Shown: positions 1 to 11,903 of the stretch, in pieces
How the letters are laid out: the number at the start of each line of letters is the position of its first letter
How positions within the stretch are numbered: the first letter of the stretch is position 1
Assembly (NCBI RefSeq): GCF_003711395.1
Contig: NZ_PJRJ01000010.1
Coordinates: 31,632-95,631 of the forward strand
Source: Acinetobacter sp. B51(2017)
GTDB taxonomy: Bacteria > Pseudomonadota > Gammaproteobacteria > Pseudomonadales > Moraxellaceae
DNA length: 64,000 bases
Direction: 5' to 3'
The notes under the pieces: generated by a model
The model's input: the letters and a program-made list of their open reading frames with translations, nothing else
The model's database searches: none
What the model was told of the DNA's origin: nothing
Program-made: the position numbers and the translations under genes

Positions 1-349
1 CCTTTAAACCAGTACTAACACCTGTGCCCAACATTTTAGCTGTAATGGTACAACCGCCACCTTCTGCTGCAGTTCCACCTGTTGTAACAGACGCTACATA
101 CTTACCAGTAATTTCTGTTGCTAAATTAATTCCATTAGTAGCTGCTTTAGAATTATCAGGGCAAGTTGCATCTTGTGCAAATGTCTCAGATACAGCACCT
201 TTCAATCCACCAGCTAGAGTAATAGCCTCAGTAGCTTGAGAACGGGCAATGTAATCTTGATAAGCAGGAATCGCAATTGCAGCCAAAATACCGATAATCG
301 CCACAACGATCATTAATTCAATTAAGGTAAAACCTTTTTGAGCGTTCAT
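1..349 (-). CDS. pilA: Type IV major pilin (PilA-like prepilin), 3' part outside window
   Basis: The structural subunit of type IV pili, processed by the prepilin peptidase and assembled by the PilMNOPQ machine encoded further right. Translation begins [20 protein letters not shown]: a short basic leader ending in Gly, then the Phe-Thr-Leu-Ile-Glu signature with Glu5 of the mature protein and the long hydrophobic alpha-1 helix. About 116 codons are visible, including Cys residues that could form pilin disulfides; the C-terminus lies left of the window. A GGAG ribosome site lies 7 bases before the ATG (347-349 on the plus strand). The sigma-54 type promoter upstream fits PilR-controlled pilin genes. 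The pilin class is sure; the symbol is by convention. Confidence 0.88.
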   Translation of the reverse strand, partial: MNAQKGFTLIELMIVVAIIGILAAIAIPAYQDYIARSQATEAITLAGGLKGAVSETFAQDATCPDNSKAATNGINLATEITGKYVASVTTGGTAAEGGGCTITAKMLGTGVSTGLK

Positions 350-395
350 AACATTCTCCACAAATGTTTTATGTTTATTTATGTTGCGTAATATA

Positions 396-411
396 AGCAA
401 ATGTTATGCCA
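396..411 (-). promoter_or_regulatory. Sigma-54 (-24/-12) promoter of the pilin gene
   Basis: On the minus strand the sequence is TGGCATAACATTTGCT. It has the GG and GC dinucleotides ten bases apart that define RpoN promoters (consensus TGGCAC-N5-TTGCA). It sits about 47 bases upstream of the pilin ATG, so transcription would start near 384. Pilin genes of Pseudomonas and Acinetobacter are known to be RpoN/PilSR dependent, which supports the call. No PilR enhancer could be assigned by eye. Confidence 0.75.
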
Positions 412-518
412 AAGTTAAATATTTAGTTTATATTAATATTAAGTAATTGATTATTATTAAAAATAATTGATTTTATTGTTTTATCTAAAATTTTATCATA
501 CTTAATTATGTATATTTT

Positions 519-555
519 AGGTAAACAACTGACAAAAATTGTCAATTGTTTACCT
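519..555. other. Long hairpin between pilin gene and TPM operon
   Basis: Two 16-base arms (519-534 and 540-555) are complementary at 15 of 16 positions around a 5-base loop. It lies just past the stop codon of the minus-strand TPM gene. It has no T-run on the minus side but is followed by ATTTTT on the plus side. It may act as an mRNA 3' end or protective stem-loop for the lemA/TPM transcript; the role is uncertain. Confidence 0.4.
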
Positions 556-559
556 ATTT

Positions 560-1120
560 TTAACCTAACAAAATCGGTGCATTGCCCAGTTCATCATCCA
601 AATCTACAACTTTTTGATCATAAAATTGGTTTAATACTTCACCAATGGCTAAAACCGCCTCAACAACAGCTTCTCTATACTGCTGCTCGCGCATTTGATT
701 TAATAACTGCTGACAAATTTTGTCCCATAGCACTTGTTGTGTCCCGTGTTTAATACCGCGATCAATCACGATTTCCACGCTTTTCTCACATAAATTAATA
801 TAGAGTAAAACGCCACTATTAAACTCGGTATCCCATACGCCAAGTTCAGCAAACAATTCTCGGGCACGTAATTTGACATCTTGGCGATAAGCTTGCGAAC
901 ATGGAATATGACCTTCAATCACCACTTGAATTTCACCCACATGGCCGTGTTCAGCTTGTTCAACAGCGTTAGTAATCGCTTGTTGGTCTTGCTGATTAAA
1001 ATAGCGTTTAGTGGCTGGCATAAATAAAAAATGCTTGAGCCAACGTTTAAAGCTAGGCTGAGCTAAATGTTCAGTTTTAGGCTGTGTAATAATATTGGTT
1101 GTTTCTGTTGTCGTTACCAT
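560..1120 (-). CDS. TPM-domain protein, cytoplasmic-type (186 aa)
   Basis: A TPM (formerly DUF477/TPM_phosphatase) domain protein without a signal peptide. The pattern VGEIQVVIEGHIP, then VWDTEFNSGVLLYINLCEKSVEIVIDRGI, is the conserved core strand set of the family, at roughly residues 60-130. There is no membrane anchor. It is the last gene of the lemA-TPM-TPM operon, and its ATG overlaps the end of the preceding TPM gene by 7 bases, suggesting translational coupling. TPM domains accompany LemA in many bacteria and TPM proteins have been linked to photosystem repair in plants, but the bacterial role is unsettled. Confidence 0.85.
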   Translation of the reverse strand: MVTTTETTNIITQPKTEHLAQPSFKRWLKHFLFMPATKRYFNQQDQQAITNAVEQAEHGHVGEIQVVIEGHIPCSQAYRQDVKLRARELFAELGVWDTEFNSGVLLYINLCEKSVEIVIDRGIKHGTQQVLWDKICQQLLNQMREQQYREAVVEAVLAIGEVLNQFYDQKVVDLDDELGNAPILLG

Positions 1121-2115
1121 GATCCTGAAGCTCCTCCCCCACCAAAGCCGCCGCCACCGCCACGATAACCGCCGCCACCGCGGCCGCCCCCTGATAAAAA
1201 CATCTGTAATACCAACTGGGCAATTGAACTAATTAACAATACGAAAATACCACCAGCAAGCAGTAAGCTGGTGAGTAAACCTGCACCATTGACTAATCCT
1301 GCGACTAATCCTGCCACAGCTGCAGTCGATGCACTTAAACGCCTTCCCACAATATAAGAGGCAATGACACCTGCCACTAAAATAAATAAGGCAGTCATCA
1401 TGGTGCTTTCACGCGCTTGTTGCTCATGTAAAGCTTGTTGCTGACGCTCTTGTAACTCTTGTGCCGCTTGGGCAGCAATTTCTGGGTCTTGATTTAAAAT
1501 CGCTTGAATTTGTCCAATGCCTGAGGCAATCCCTTCTGCATAACGATTCTGCTTAAAGTAAGGCGTAATCTGTTGATTAATAATGCGACTGGTGATGATG
1601 TCAGGCATGACACCCTCTAAACCATAACCGGTTAAAATTTGTATACGACGGTCATTGACGGCAATTGCCATCAGCAAACCATTATCACGTTTAGCACTAC
1701 CCAATTGCCATGCTTCAGCCACACGCATAGCAAAGCCAAAAATATCTTCTTGCCCTGTTGTCGGTACAATAATCACGCCAATTTGTGCTTTACCTTCATT
1801 ATTTAACTGGATAATGCTTTGACTAATCTGCTGCTTCTCTGCAGTAGTTAATAGATTGGCCTGATCAATAATCGGTTGATTTAACGTAGGTAAACCACGG
1901 GTTTCGCCCTCTTTTAAATCGTTTTCAACTGTACGACTTGCACTTGCTGTCGCATTTTGTTCAGAGGCAGGCGCTGTTGTTTGGGGCTGAATGATTTTAC
2001 CCAATACCACAGCATCTGCGCCTGAATCGACTGCTGTGGCTTCATTGCTATAAACTTGACTGCTGCCCAATATGAACAGCAGTATAATCAAATGAATCAA
2101 CCTTTTGATGAGCAT
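1114..2115 (-). CDS. TPM-domain membrane protein, YgcG-like (333 aa)
   Basis: A secreted or membrane-bound TPM-domain protein. The N-terminus (residues 1-23) is a signal peptide ending near VYSNEA. The TPM domain follows at about 75-205 (QIGVIIVPTTG, DNGLLMAIAVNDRRIQI, GYGLEGVMPD), then a Gln/Glu-rich linker, two hydrophobic segments (about 240-300) and a C-terminal tail of Gly/Arg repeats ending in GGGGASGSW. This architecture matches the YgcG family, whose Gly-rich tails are usual. The gene follows lemA by 25 bases and overlaps the next TPM gene. Confidence 0.87.
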   Translation of the reverse strand: MLIKRLIHLIILLFILGSSQVYSNEATAVDSGADAVVLGKIIQPQTTAPASEQNATASASRTVENDLKEGETRGLPTLNQPIIDQANLLTTAEKQQISQSIIQLNNEGKAQIGVIIVPTTGQEDIFGFAMRVAEAWQLGSAKRDNGLLMAIAVNDRRIQILTGYGLEGVMPDIITSRIINQQITPYFKQNRYAEGIASGIGQIQAILNQDPEIAAQAAQELQERQQQALHEQQARESTMMTALFILVAGVIASYIVGRRLSASTAAVAGLVAGLVNGAGLLTSLLLAGGIFVLLISSIAQLVLQMFLSGGGRGGGGYRGGGGGFGGGGASGSW

Positions 2116-2140
2116 CTTGGTCTCCTACAGGTTGAAAGTA

Positions 2141-2731
2141 TTAGTCAAATGAAACCTGTGGTGCATTTTGTGCATTGGCATCAGCGCTAAAGTTTTCTTT
2201 GGTTTTCATGCCAATCACTTTTGCCGTCATCACCTGCGGGAATTGACGTGAGTAACTGTTAAAGTCTTGTACGCTGCTAATATAACGATTACGCGCCACC
2301 GCAATGCGGTTTTCAGTGCCTTCTAATTGCACTTGTAAATCACGGAATTGTTCATTGGCTTTTAAATCAGGATAATTTTCAGTCACAGCCAATAAACGTG
2401 ATAAAGCGCTGGTCATTTGTGCTTGAGCTTGTTGATATTTTTCAAATAATGCGGGGTCTTCTAAGACTTCTTTATCGACTTTTAAACCGGCGACATTGGC
2501 ACGCGCTTGGGTGACTTCAGTTAAAACTTGCTGTTCATGTTTGGCATAACCTTTTACCACATTGACCAAGTTGGGTACTAAATCGGCACGGCGTTGATAT
2601 TGGTTTTGCACTTCTGCCCAAGATGCAGTGACTGCTTCATCTTTGACTTGCAAGGTGTTATAGCCACAGCCCGATAAAGTTAAGGTACTTGCCAAGGCAA
2701 TGACTAAAGCTGATTTTTTCATAAAGTTCAT
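2141..2731 (-). CDS. lemA: LemA family lipoprotein
   Basis: A LemA family protein of 196 residues. The N-terminus MNFMKKSALVIALASTLTLSGC is a lipoprotein signal with lipobox LSGC. The rest is a long helical bundle with the family features WAEVQNQYQRRADLVPNLV near residues 38-57 and ENRIAVARNRYISSVQDFN near 140-160. It is the first gene of the operon with two TPM-domain genes, the usual LemA partner arrangement. Met4 could be the real start. The biochemical function of LemA proteins is not established. Confidence 0.9.
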   Translation of the reverse strand: MNFMKKSALVIALASTLTLSGCGYNTLQVKDEAVTASWAEVQNQYQRRADLVPNLVNVVKGYAKHEQQVLTEVTQARANVAGLKVDKEVLEDPALFEKYQQAQAQMTSALSRLLAVTENYPDLKANEQFRDLQVQLEGTENRIAVARNRYISSVQDFNSYSRQFPQVMTAKVIGMKTKENFSADANAQNAPQVSFD

Positions 2732-2892
2732 GCTGCTGTATCCTATGCTTTTTTTGTATTTGTAGAAATTATAAGCATTGTAGACATAAACATTTCTAGG
2801 AATTGTTGTTTTTATTTAATTGGCATTTTGAATTGCCTAAAGCTGAGCCATTAGCGCTTTGAATTTAAATTTTTCAAGCTCATGAACACCAT

Positions 2893-2919
2893 AAAAAAAC
2901 CCGCTGAATGCGGGTTTTT
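2893..2919 (-). terminator. Rho-independent terminator after gltD
   Basis: A CCCGC/GCGGG stem with a five-base loop is flanked by A7 and T5 runs, so it can work in both directions. It lies 22 bases beyond the gltD stop codon and ends the gltBD transcript before the lemA operon. Confidence 0.85.
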
Positions 2920-2940
2920 CTTGAATGAATTTAAACGTTT

Positions 2941-4383
<1,443 letters not shown>

Positions 4384-4433
4384 TCAGCTGTTTTAGGTTG
4401 AGGCTGACATCTGCCTTTGTCTTGGTCGTGGAA

Positions 4434-7400
4434 TTATTGTGGATCTGCTTGAGTTGTTTTTAGTAAAGTCAGCAAGTTAGCAGCTTTTGGTTTTACCAAC
4501 CAGAACTTACGACTATAGTAATCAAACTCATGGCGGATCTTGTACGCCCAAGCACTACCTGTTTCTTGAATATGTTCATCTAAGATGCGTAGTAAGAAGG
4601 CTTTATGTTCTTCCATGGCTTCTGTAGAAATACGGTTCAGCTCAATCAGCTCATGGTTATAGTGATCGACAAAGTCATTATCGAGATCAAGTACATAGGC
4701 AAAACCACCTGTCATACCTGCACCAAAGTTATGCCCGACTTTACCCAGCACTGTGACAATACCACCGGTCATATATTCACAGCAGTGATCGCCTGCACCT
4801 TCAATCACTGCAAAGGCACCTGAGTTACGTACTGCAAAACGCTCGCCTGCGGTACCTGCAGCAAATAATTTACCGCCTGTTGCACCATATAGACAGGTGT
4901 TACCAATAATTGCGGTTTCTTGGCTTTGGAATGGTGAACCTTTTGGTGGGAAAATTGAGATACGACCACCGGCCATACCTTTACCGACGTAATCGTTGGC
5001 ATCGCCTTCTAAGCTAATATGTAAGCCGCCTGCGTTCCATACACCGAGTGATTGACCTGCAGTACCGGTTAAGTTCACTTTGACTGGATGCGCTTCCATG
5101 CTTAAGTTGCCATAACGACGCGCAATTTCACCTGAAATACGTGCACCAATTGAACGGTCACAGTTACCAATCGTGAAGCGATATTTACCACCTGTACCAG
5201 CTTCAATCGCAGGCAACATTTCAGCAATCATTTGCTCAGCTAAGATGCCTTTATCAAATGGTTCATTGCCTTGTACTTCACAGTACTGCGCTTTGCCTTC
5301 TGCTGCAGGATGCGATTCAAGTAACGCACTTAAATCCAAATGCGCATGTTTGTCAGTTTCACCCGGTAACATTTCTAGTAAATCTGTACGGCCAATCAAG
5401 TCTTTAAGGCTTGAAACACCAAGTGCCGCCAACCATTCACGGGTTTCTTCAGCAATAAAGGTGAAGAAATTAATCAGCATTTGTGGCTCGCCAATATAAT
5501 GCTCTTGGCGTAAATGGTCTTGTTGAGTTGCCACACCGGTTGCACAGTTGTTTAGGTGACAAATACGTAGGTATTTACAACCCAGTGCAATCATTGGGGT
5601 GGAGCCAAAACCAAAGCTTTCTGCACCCAAAATCGCAGCTTTGACTACATCAAGACCGGTTTTTAAACCGCCATCGGTTTGTACGCGTACTTTGCCACGT
5701 AGATCGTTGACGCGAAGCGCTTGATGCGCTTCAGACAGTCCTAATTCCCATGGCGAACCGGCATGGTGAATTGAGGAAAGTGGAGATGCCGCTGTACCAC
5801 CGTCATAACCTGAAATGGTAATGAAATCGGCATAGGCTTTCGCCACACCTGCCGCAATCGTACCAACACCCGGCTCAGAAACAAGTTTCACCGACACCAT
5901 CGCCTGTGGGTTAACTTGTTTTAAATCGAAGATCAACTGTGATAAATCTTCAATGGAGTAAATGTCGTGATGCGGTGGCGGCGAAATGAGGGTAACGCCT
6001 GGTACAGAGTAACGTAAACGCGCAATTAAGCCATTCACTTTACCGCCCGGCAGCTGACCACCTTCACCTGGTTTTGCACCTTGTGCCACTTTAATCTGTA
6101 ACACTTCTGCTGAGGTTAAATAAGCAGGTGTGACACCAAAGCGACCTGATGCAATTTGTTTGATTTTCGAGTTACGAATCGTGCCGTAACGCGCTGGGTC
6201 TTCACCGCCCTCACCTGAGTTGGAACGACCACCAATGGTGTTCATGGCAATCGCAATCGCTTCGTGTGCTTCTGGTGACAATGCACCAAGCGACATCCCA
6301 GCTGAGTCAAAACGCGGTAAAATTTCTTCTACTGATTCCACTTGTTCTACAGGAATCGAATTTTCTGTTTTAAGTTTAAGTAAATCACGAATCGTCGCAA
6401 CAGGACGTGTGTTCACCAACTCTGCATATTCTTTAAAATCTGCATAATTACCTGAGCGCACTGCTTTGTGTAAGGCATTAATCACGTCTGGGTTAAAGGC
6501 ATGATATTCCTTATCAAAGACAAACTTGAGCAAACCACCTTGTTCAATTGGCTTACGCGCTTTCCACGCTAGGCTTGCCAATTTTTTCTGATCATTTTCA
6601 AGGTCAACGAAAGTCGCCCCTTGAATACGGCTTGGTACACCAATAAAGCATTTATTCACGACTTCATTGGATAAGCCTACGGCTTCAAATAACTGACCGC
6701 CACGGTATGACGCAACCGTTGAAATACCCATCTTAGATAGAACTTTTAATAAGCCCTTTTCGATGCCTTTACGGAAGTTATTTTGTGCATACACTGGATC
6801 ACCCAATAACTCACCCTTGGCGATTAAATCGTTAATCACGTCATAAGCAAGATATGGATAAATAGCTGTTGCACCAAAACCAAGTAACACAGCAAATTGA
6901 TGCGGATCACGCGCAAAACCAGTTTCAATAATCAGGTTTGCGTCAGTACGTAAACCATTATTGATTAAATAGTGATGCACCGCACCTGTCACCATCATGG
7001 CGTTGGCAGGTAAATAGCCTTCACGGATTTTTTTGTCCGATAGTACAAGTAAGGTTTTACCATCACGAATCGCTTGTGCGGCCTCGATACAAATACGGGC
7101 AATCGCTGCTTCTAAGCCTTCAGTTTCTGCATAGTTCAGGTCAATATCGGCAATTTCATAGCCTTTACGACCAATGGTGCGAATCTGATGCATTTTTGAA
7201 TTGGACAGCACTGGGCTTGACACAATTAAACGATCGGCATGTTCAGGGCTTTGCTCAAACACGTTTTGCTCACGACCAAAACAGGTCTCAAGCGACATCA
7301 CAATGGATTCACGTAATGGGTCAATTGGTGGATTGGTGACTTGAGCAAATTGCTGACGGAAATAATCCGACACATGACGCACTTGACGCGATAACACCGC

Positions 7401-8912
7401 CATTGGCGTATCATCACCCATTGAGCCTACTGCTTCTTGACCGCTTTCTGCAATTGGACGTAGCAATTGGTCACGCTCTTCAAAGGTCACCATAAACATC
7501 TTTTGTGATGCTTTGAGTTGATCGCCTTTTAAGCCTTGATCACATAAATGCTCTTCAAGCTCTGGGCTACCTTGTAAACGTACTGAATTTTCACGTAACC
7601 ATTCACGGTAAGGACGCATGTTTTTCAGATGATTATTGACGTCTTTGGTGTCGAGCATTTTACCGGTTAAGGTATCAATCACCAGGATTTGACCCGGACC
7701 AACACGACCTTTTGAAATCACATCTTCAGGTTCATAACCCCAAACGCCAATTTCAGATGCAAGTGTGATATAGCCATTTTTAGTAATGACCCAACGCGCA
7801 GGACGTAAACCGTTACGATCAAGCATACAAATCGCATGACGACCATCTTGAATCACTAGACCTGCAGGACCATCCCATGCTTCCATGTGCTTCGAGTTAA
7901 ACTCGTAGAAGGCACGTAAGTCAGCATCTAGGGTTTCTACGTTTTGCCATGCGGGTGGCACAAGCATGCGTAAGGCACGGAATAAATCCATACCACCGCC
8001 CACCAATAATTCCAGCATGTTATCTAAGCTTGAAGAATCCGAACCAGTACGGTTTACAATTGGATTTAAATCGGTGATGCCCGGTAACAGTGGGTTTTCA
8101 AATTTTGGTGTACGCGCTACAGCCCAGTTACGGTTCGCTGTAATGGTATTAATTTCACCATTATGCGCTAAATAGCGGAATGGCTGCGCTAAAGGCCAAC
8201 GCGGTAAAGTGTTGGTCGAGAAGCGTTGGTGGAACACCACAATGTGCGAAGCTAAACGTGGATCAGCGAGGTCTAAATAGAAGTCGGCAATGTATACCGG
8301 CATCATTAAGCCTTTATAGCTAATTACAGTTGAGCATAAAGTGGTGACATAGAAGTATGGATCATTGATTTGTTGTTCAGCACGACGACGCGCCATCACC
8401 AACTTACGGTTAAATTCAACTTCCGTTACACCCATTGGGCAGTTCACAAAGATTTGCTCAAATGCCGGTAAAGACTGCATTGCAATTGAACCTAAGGCAT
8501 CGTTATTGGTCGGCACGACACGCCAACCAATGACACGGCAACCTTCTGCTTCAATTTCTTTAGTTAAAATCTGTTTCGCAGCTAAAGCCAATGCTGGGTC
8601 TAAATTTAAAAATACAGTCCCCACAGCGAACACTTCGCTTAAGGTGATATCACTAATTTTTTTTGCTTCTTCACGGAAAAAAGCTTTTGGCATAGCCAAT
8701 AATAAGCCACAACCATCACCTGTTTTGCCATCTGCGGCAATACCACCACGGTGGGTCATACAACTTAAACTATGCATAGCAGTTTTGACTAAGTCATGGC
8801 TTGCATCACCCTGCATATGAGCGATTAAGCCGAAACCACAGTTATCTTTAAACTCATCGGGTTGATACAAACCTTGAGTGGGAGCTACATTGTGAGGCGA
8901 TGGCATGTGCAT
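4434..8912 (-). CDS. gltB: Glutamate synthase (NADPH) large subunit
   Basis: The alpha subunit of glutamate synthase, which converts 2-oxoglutarate and glutamine to two glutamates. Order of domains: a class II glutamine amidotransferase whose catalytic Cys ([12 protein letters not shown]) becomes the N-terminus after removal of a 24-residue propeptide, a central domain, the FMN-binding domain with the 3Fe-4S motif [15 protein letters not shown], and the C-terminal GXGXG beta-helix. I chose the ATG at 8910-8912 because AGAAGG precedes it by 7 bases and it gives the normal length (1492 aa). An in-frame codon at 8993 would add 27 unlikely residues; ATG at 8906 is a close alternative. Confidence 0.95.
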   Translation of the reverse strand: MHMPSPHNVAPTQGLYQPDEFKDNCGFGLIAHMQGDASHDLVKTAMHSLSCMTHRGGIAADGKTGDGCGLLLAMPKAFFREEAKKISDITLSEVFAVGTVFLNLDPALALAAKQILTKEIEAEGCRVIGWRVVPTNNDALGSIAMQSLPAFEQIFVNCPMGVTEVEFNRKLVMARRRAEQQINDPYFYVTTLCSTVISYKGLMMPVYIADFYLDLADPRLASHIVVFHQRFSTNTLPRWPLAQPFRYLAHNGEINTITANRNWAVARTPKFENPLLPGITDLNPIVNRTGSDSSSLDNMLELLVGGGMDLFRALRMLVPPAWQNVETLDADLRAFYEFNSKHMEAWDGPAGLVIQDGRHAICMLDRNGLRPARWVITKNGYITLASEIGVWGYEPEDVISKGRVGPGQILVIDTLTGKMLDTKDVNNHLKNMRPYREWLRENSVRLQGSPELEEHLCDQGLKGDQLKASQKMFMVTFEERDQLLRPIAESGQEAVGSMGDDTPMAVLSRQVRHVSDYFRQQFAQVTNPPIDPLRESIVMSLETCFGREQNVFEQSPEHADRLIVSSPVLSNSKMHQIRTIGRKGYEIADIDLNYAETEGLEAAIARICIEAAQAIRDGKTLLVLSDKKIREGYLPANAMMVTGAVHHYLINNGLRTDANLIIETGFARDPHQFAVLLGFGATAIYPYLAYDVINDLIAKGELLGDPVYAQNNFRKGIEKGLLKVLSKMGISTVASYRGGQLFEAVGLSNEVVNKCFIGVPSRIQGATFVDLENDQKKLASLAWKARKPIEQGGLLKFVFDKEYHAFNPDVINALHKAVRSGNYADFKEYAELVNTRPVATIRDLLKLKTENSIPVEQVESVEEILPRFDSAGMSLGALSPEAHEAIAIAMNTIGGRSNSGEGGEDPARYGTIRNSKIKQIASGRFGVTPAYLTSAEVLQIKVAQGAKPGEGGQLPGGKVNGLIARLRYSVPGVTLISPPPHHDIYSIEDLSQLIFDLKQVNPQAMVSVKLVSEPGVGTIAAGVAKAYADFITISGYDGGTAASPLSSIHHAGSPWELGLSEAHQALRVNDLRGKVRVQTDGGLKTGLDVVKAAILGAESFGFGSTPMIALGCKYLRICHLNNCATGVATQQDHLRQEHYIGEPQMLINFFTFIAEETREWLAALGVSSLKDLIGRTDLLEMLPGETDKHAHLDLSALLESHPAAEGKAQYCEVQGNEPFDKGILAEQMIAEMLPAIEAGTGGKYRFTIGNCDRSIGARISGEIARRYGNLSMEAHPVKVNLTGTAGQSLGVWNAGGLHISLEGDANDYVGKGMAGGRISIFPPKGSPFQSQETAIIGNTCLYGATGGKLFAAGTAGERFAVRNSGAFAVIEGAGDHCCEYMTGGIVTVLGKVGHNFGAGMTGGFAYVLDLDNDFVDHYNHELIELNRISTEAMEEHKAFLLRILDEHIQETGSAWAYKIRHEFDYYSRKFWLVKPKAANLLTLLKTTQADPQ

Positions 8913-9298
8913 AGCGTACCCTTCTTGCAGGGCCCATAAATGGGCAATTAACAGTTCATTTTTTTGTTGGGTGTGGTCCTGTTTGACGAACAACTACAGC
9001 TAAGATCAAAGCACTTTTTTAACGCAGTGCAATGCACAGTTTTTGCAGTGTGTCGCGCCAAAACGGGGACATTTACTCAATTCATGCACCAATTAAGCAA
9101 AAAGAATGCCAATATTTTTATTTGACTGTTAATACGCTTATTTGTCGAATTATTTGTTTTTAGGTTTATCGACAAGATGGGATGTGTTGTTCTTTTTGCA
9201 CCATATATGGGCACTTAATTATAGTTATAACTGACTATGCGCCATTTTAGAACAAATTTTCAGCTAAAAATTGCACTCAATTGTGACGTAGTTATATA
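8913..9298. other. Intergenic region upstream of gltB
   Basis: About 390 bases between the gltB start and the end of the SPOR-domain gene. It must carry the gltB promoter and leader. It is AT-rich, with no convincing ORF, no T-tailed hairpin and no clear consensus promoter visible by eye. An in-frame extension of gltB to 8993 is open but lacks family support. Confidence 0.4.
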
Positions 9299-10213
9299 TT
9301 AGTGTTGGCTTTGGCTATGACTTTGTTCGATATCAACCACATTACCATGTTGATCACGACGGACTACAGTCGTTGAGGTCGTCGCCTTATCAGGGCTAAT
9401 TACAGGTGCTTCTTGTGTTTGGGCTGGACGTGCTGGGGCAGAATTGCTAGGAGTTGCTGGTTTAGCAGTAGAAGCAGGTTTATTCGTTGGTGCTGGATTA
9501 TTTTTGGCCTGTGCAGCTAAACGTTGTTGATTGATTAAAGCACGACGTTTCGCTTCTGCTAATACCGTTTCATCCACAACAGGTACCGCAGCAGGACGTA
9601 ATTTTACTGCATACAGCTTGTGATTTAGACCTAACTCATCAGATCCCATATCATTGACAAAATCTTTATAGCTGTTCAGCGCTACCACATGCGGCTGCAC
9701 CGACTTAGGTAAAGCTATGTTAAGAGTAGCTAAAGCATTTTTCGCTTCACTTTCATTGTTATATATTCCATATAACAATACATATTGTTCAGCTTGGTTC
9801 TCACCACTTAAACGAATATAGCGATAATCTTTGCGTGATTCTTGTTTCTTTAAAAAAGTATTAATGATTTGTTCTTCTGAAACCCGAAACAGCTCAATCA
9901 CATATTTCTTTTTGTTGTCTTCGATAAATTTATTGCCACGAAATTCGGCTTCGTGTGTGCCTGTTGCTACAACACGCGTGGTCATCTCTAAAGGACGTAC
10001 TTCCTCGAGCAAGCCACCTAAATGCGTTGTTGCTGCTACTTTTTCAGGTTGAATTTGTACTGCAACATCAATGGCTGTAGGCACTTCAACCAACTCAAGT
10101 TGGTCTTTGTCGGTAATCGCCCATGCCACTAAGGCGAAAAATAAGCACAGCAATCCGCATACTAACCAGATAGTATTGTGCATTTTTTGCTTAGATGTGC
10201 GGATTGCTGCCAT
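9299..10213 (-). CDS. SPOR-domain membrane protein (DamX-like)
   Basis: A single-pass inner-membrane protein of 304 residues: a short basic N-terminus, a membrane segment at about 13-34, then a periplasmic part. Residues about 100-185 look like a SPOR domain (KYVIELFRVSEEQII, then QYVLLYGIYNNESEAKNAL), which in other proteins binds denuded septal peptidoglycan. The C-terminal third is a low-complexity Ala/Pro/Thr/Asn-rich tail. In Pseudomonas and relatives the position between aroB and gltB is occupied by a damX-like gene, and this gene lies 8 bases after aroB, so the assignment rests on both domain and context. Confidence 0.72.
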   Translation of the reverse strand: MAAIRTSKQKMHNTIWLVCGLLCLFFALVAWAITDKDQLELVEVPTAIDVAVQIQPEKVAATTHLGGLLEEVRPLEMTTRVVATGTHEAEFRGNKFIEDNKKKYVIELFRVSEEQIINTFLKKQESRKDYRYIRLSGENQAEQYVLLYGIYNNESEAKNALATLNIALPKSVQPHVVALNSYKDFVNDMGSDELGLNHKLYAVKLRPAAVPVVDETVLAEAKRRALINQQRLAAQAKNNPAPTNKPASTAKPATPSNSAPARPAQTQEAPVISPDKATTSTTVVRRDQHGNVVDIEQSHSQSQH

Positions 10214-10221
10214 GATTAACC

Positions 10222-11301
10222 TTATTCTTGATTGGCCAAAATTGCCTGTTGCATTAATTCTACATCAAATTCTTTGGTAATAACCGCTTGACCCAGTTGC
10301 TGCATTAAGACCAAACGCAATTGACCATTTAAGACTTTTTTGTCATGCGCCATAAAGGCTAAAAATTCATCTAATGGAATTTTAGGACAAACGATCGGTA
10401 AATTGGCGCGAGAAATGATTTTTTTTGTACGCTCTAAATCATCTAACGAGATCCACCCCATACGTTGGGACAGATCGGCTGCCATGACCATGCCTGTGGC
10501 CACTGCTTCGCCATGTAACCATTCGCCATAACCTAAATAAGATTCGATGGCATGACCAAAGGTATGGCCTAAATTCAGTAAGGCACGTTCGCCTTGCTCT
10601 TTTTCATCATTGGCAACAATACGTGCTTTATGGGCACATGAACGATAAACCGCTTCGGCAAGTAAGGTCGCATCACCAGCAACCAATTGTTCCATGTGGG
10701 TTTCAAGCCATGCTAAAAACTCAATATCACCGAGTAAAGCATATTTAATCACTTCGGCTAAACCCGCAGAAAGTTCACGTGGCGGCAGTGTTTTTAACTG
10801 CGACATATCCGCCAATACCACTTGTGGCTGTTGGAAAGCACCAATCATGTTTTTACCCAAAGGATGGTTAATGCCTGTTTTGCCACCAACGCTTGAATCC
10901 ACTTGTGATAGCAGCGTGGTCGGCACTTGAATAAAATACACACCACGTTGGAAAGCAGCCGAAGCAAAGCCTGCCATGTCGCCAATCACACCACCACCTA
11001 AAGCCAGCACCGTACAGTCACGGTTAAAACCAGCTTCGAGTAATGCGTTAAAAATTAAGTTTAAATGCTCAATATCTTTAAATTTTTCACCATCAGGCAA
11101 AATACACGTTGCCACCGTTTTATCCAAAGCTTCAATTGCAGTCACATAATGCTGCAAATACAACGGCGCTACCGTGGTATTGCTCACAATCATCACTTGA
11201 CGACCTTTGATATAGGGCTTGAGTAATGCTTGTGGATTTAAATCACTGCCAATAAAGATCGGATAACGACGATCACCGAGTTCAACGTGTAAAGTTTGCA
11301 T
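10222..11301 (-). CDS. aroB: 3-dehydroquinate synthase
   Basis: The second enzyme of the shikimate pathway, converting DAHP to 3-dehydroquinate with NAD and a divalent metal. The motif [20 protein letters not shown] (NAD/substrate binding), [18 protein letters not shown] and the metal-ligand segment [11 protein letters not shown] are all present. The ATG at 11299-11301 begins [15 protein letters not shown], the normal family N-terminus, giving 359 residues. The longer open frame up to 11346 would overlap aroK and adds non-conserved residues. It sits 13 bases after aroK. Confidence 0.95.
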   Translation of the reverse strand: MQTLHVELGDRRYPIFIGSDLNPQALLKPYIKGRQVMIVSNTTVAPLYLQHYVTAIEALDKTVATCILPDGEKFKDIEHLNLIFNALLEAGFNRDCTVLALGGGVIGDMAGFASAAFQRGVYFIQVPTTLLSQVDSSVGGKTGINHPLGKNMIGAFQQPQVVLADMSQLKTLPPRELSAGLAEVIKYALLGDIEFLAWLETHMEQLVAGDATLLAEAVYRSCAHKARIVANDEKEQGERALLNLGHTFGHAIESYLGYGEWLHGEAVATGMVMAADLSQRMGWISLDDLERTKKIISRANLPIVCPKIPLDEFLAFMAHDKKVLNGQLRLVLMQQLGQAVITKEFDVELMQQAILANQE

Positions 11302-11314
11302 GATTAAAGATCGC

Positions 11315-11866
11315 TTATTTAACTTGGGCTTGAGGTGCTTGAACAATTAAGGTGAGGATTTTTTGTGCTAAATCACGCGCCGCACCTTGATTGGTTTCGA
11401 TAATATAATGTGCCACTTCACGATATAAAGGATCACGTATTTCAAGTAATTCACGTAACTTTTGTTCCGGGTTTTCAACTTGTAATAAAGGACGGTTTTT
11501 ATCGCGATAAGTACGCTGTAACTGAATTTCGACGGGAGTATATAGATAAACAACAATACCACGTTGTTTTAAGAACTGACGATTAGGTGCTTGGGTCACT
11601 GCCCCACCACCAGTGGCGAGCACCAGCTCTGAACGGGCGGTGAGTTCATCAATCACTGCAGTCTCGCGGCCACGAAAGCCAAGTTCACCCTCTTTTTCGA
11701 AGATCCATGGAATTGCGGCTCCAGTTTTACGTTCAATCTCGTGATCACTGTCAACAAACTCACGTCCTAACAGCTCTGCTAAATGTCGACCAACCGTCGT
11801 CTTACCCGCCCCCATGGGCCCTACCAAATAAATATTTGGTAGGGTGTCAAACTCATTGCTTGGCAA
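11315..11866 (-). CDS. aroK: Shikimate kinase
   Basis: Phosphorylates shikimate at O3 with ATP. The 183-residue protein has the Walker A loop GPMGAGKTT at residues 16-24, the shikimate-binding DSDHEIE and FRGRE segments, the GGGAV motif near 80, and the lid region with YRDKNRPLL. It follows pilQ by 37 bases and precedes aroB, the same pilQ-aroK-aroB order as in Pseudomonas. Confidence 0.95.
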   Translation of the reverse strand: MPSNEFDTLPNIYLVGPMGAGKTTVGRHLAELLGREFVDSDHEIERKTGAAIPWIFEKEGELGFRGRETAVIDELTARSELVLATGGGAVTQAPNRQFLKQRGIVVYLYTPVEIQLQRTYRDKNRPLLQVENPEQKLRELLEIRDPLYREVAHYIIETNQGAARDLAQKILTLIVQAPQAQVK

Positions 11867-11903
11867 GGAGTCACCTATTAATTTTGCTTAAATTGAAAAT
11901 ATA

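Noticed and set aside
24..239. Plus-strand open frame over the pilin gene
   Set aside because: It is the antisense shadow of the pilin reading frame, whose minus-strand translation is an unmistakable prepilin.
508..753. Plus-strand open frame of 81 codons
   Set aside because: Overlaps the TPM-domain gene on the other strand and starts inside the hairpin region; no coding features.
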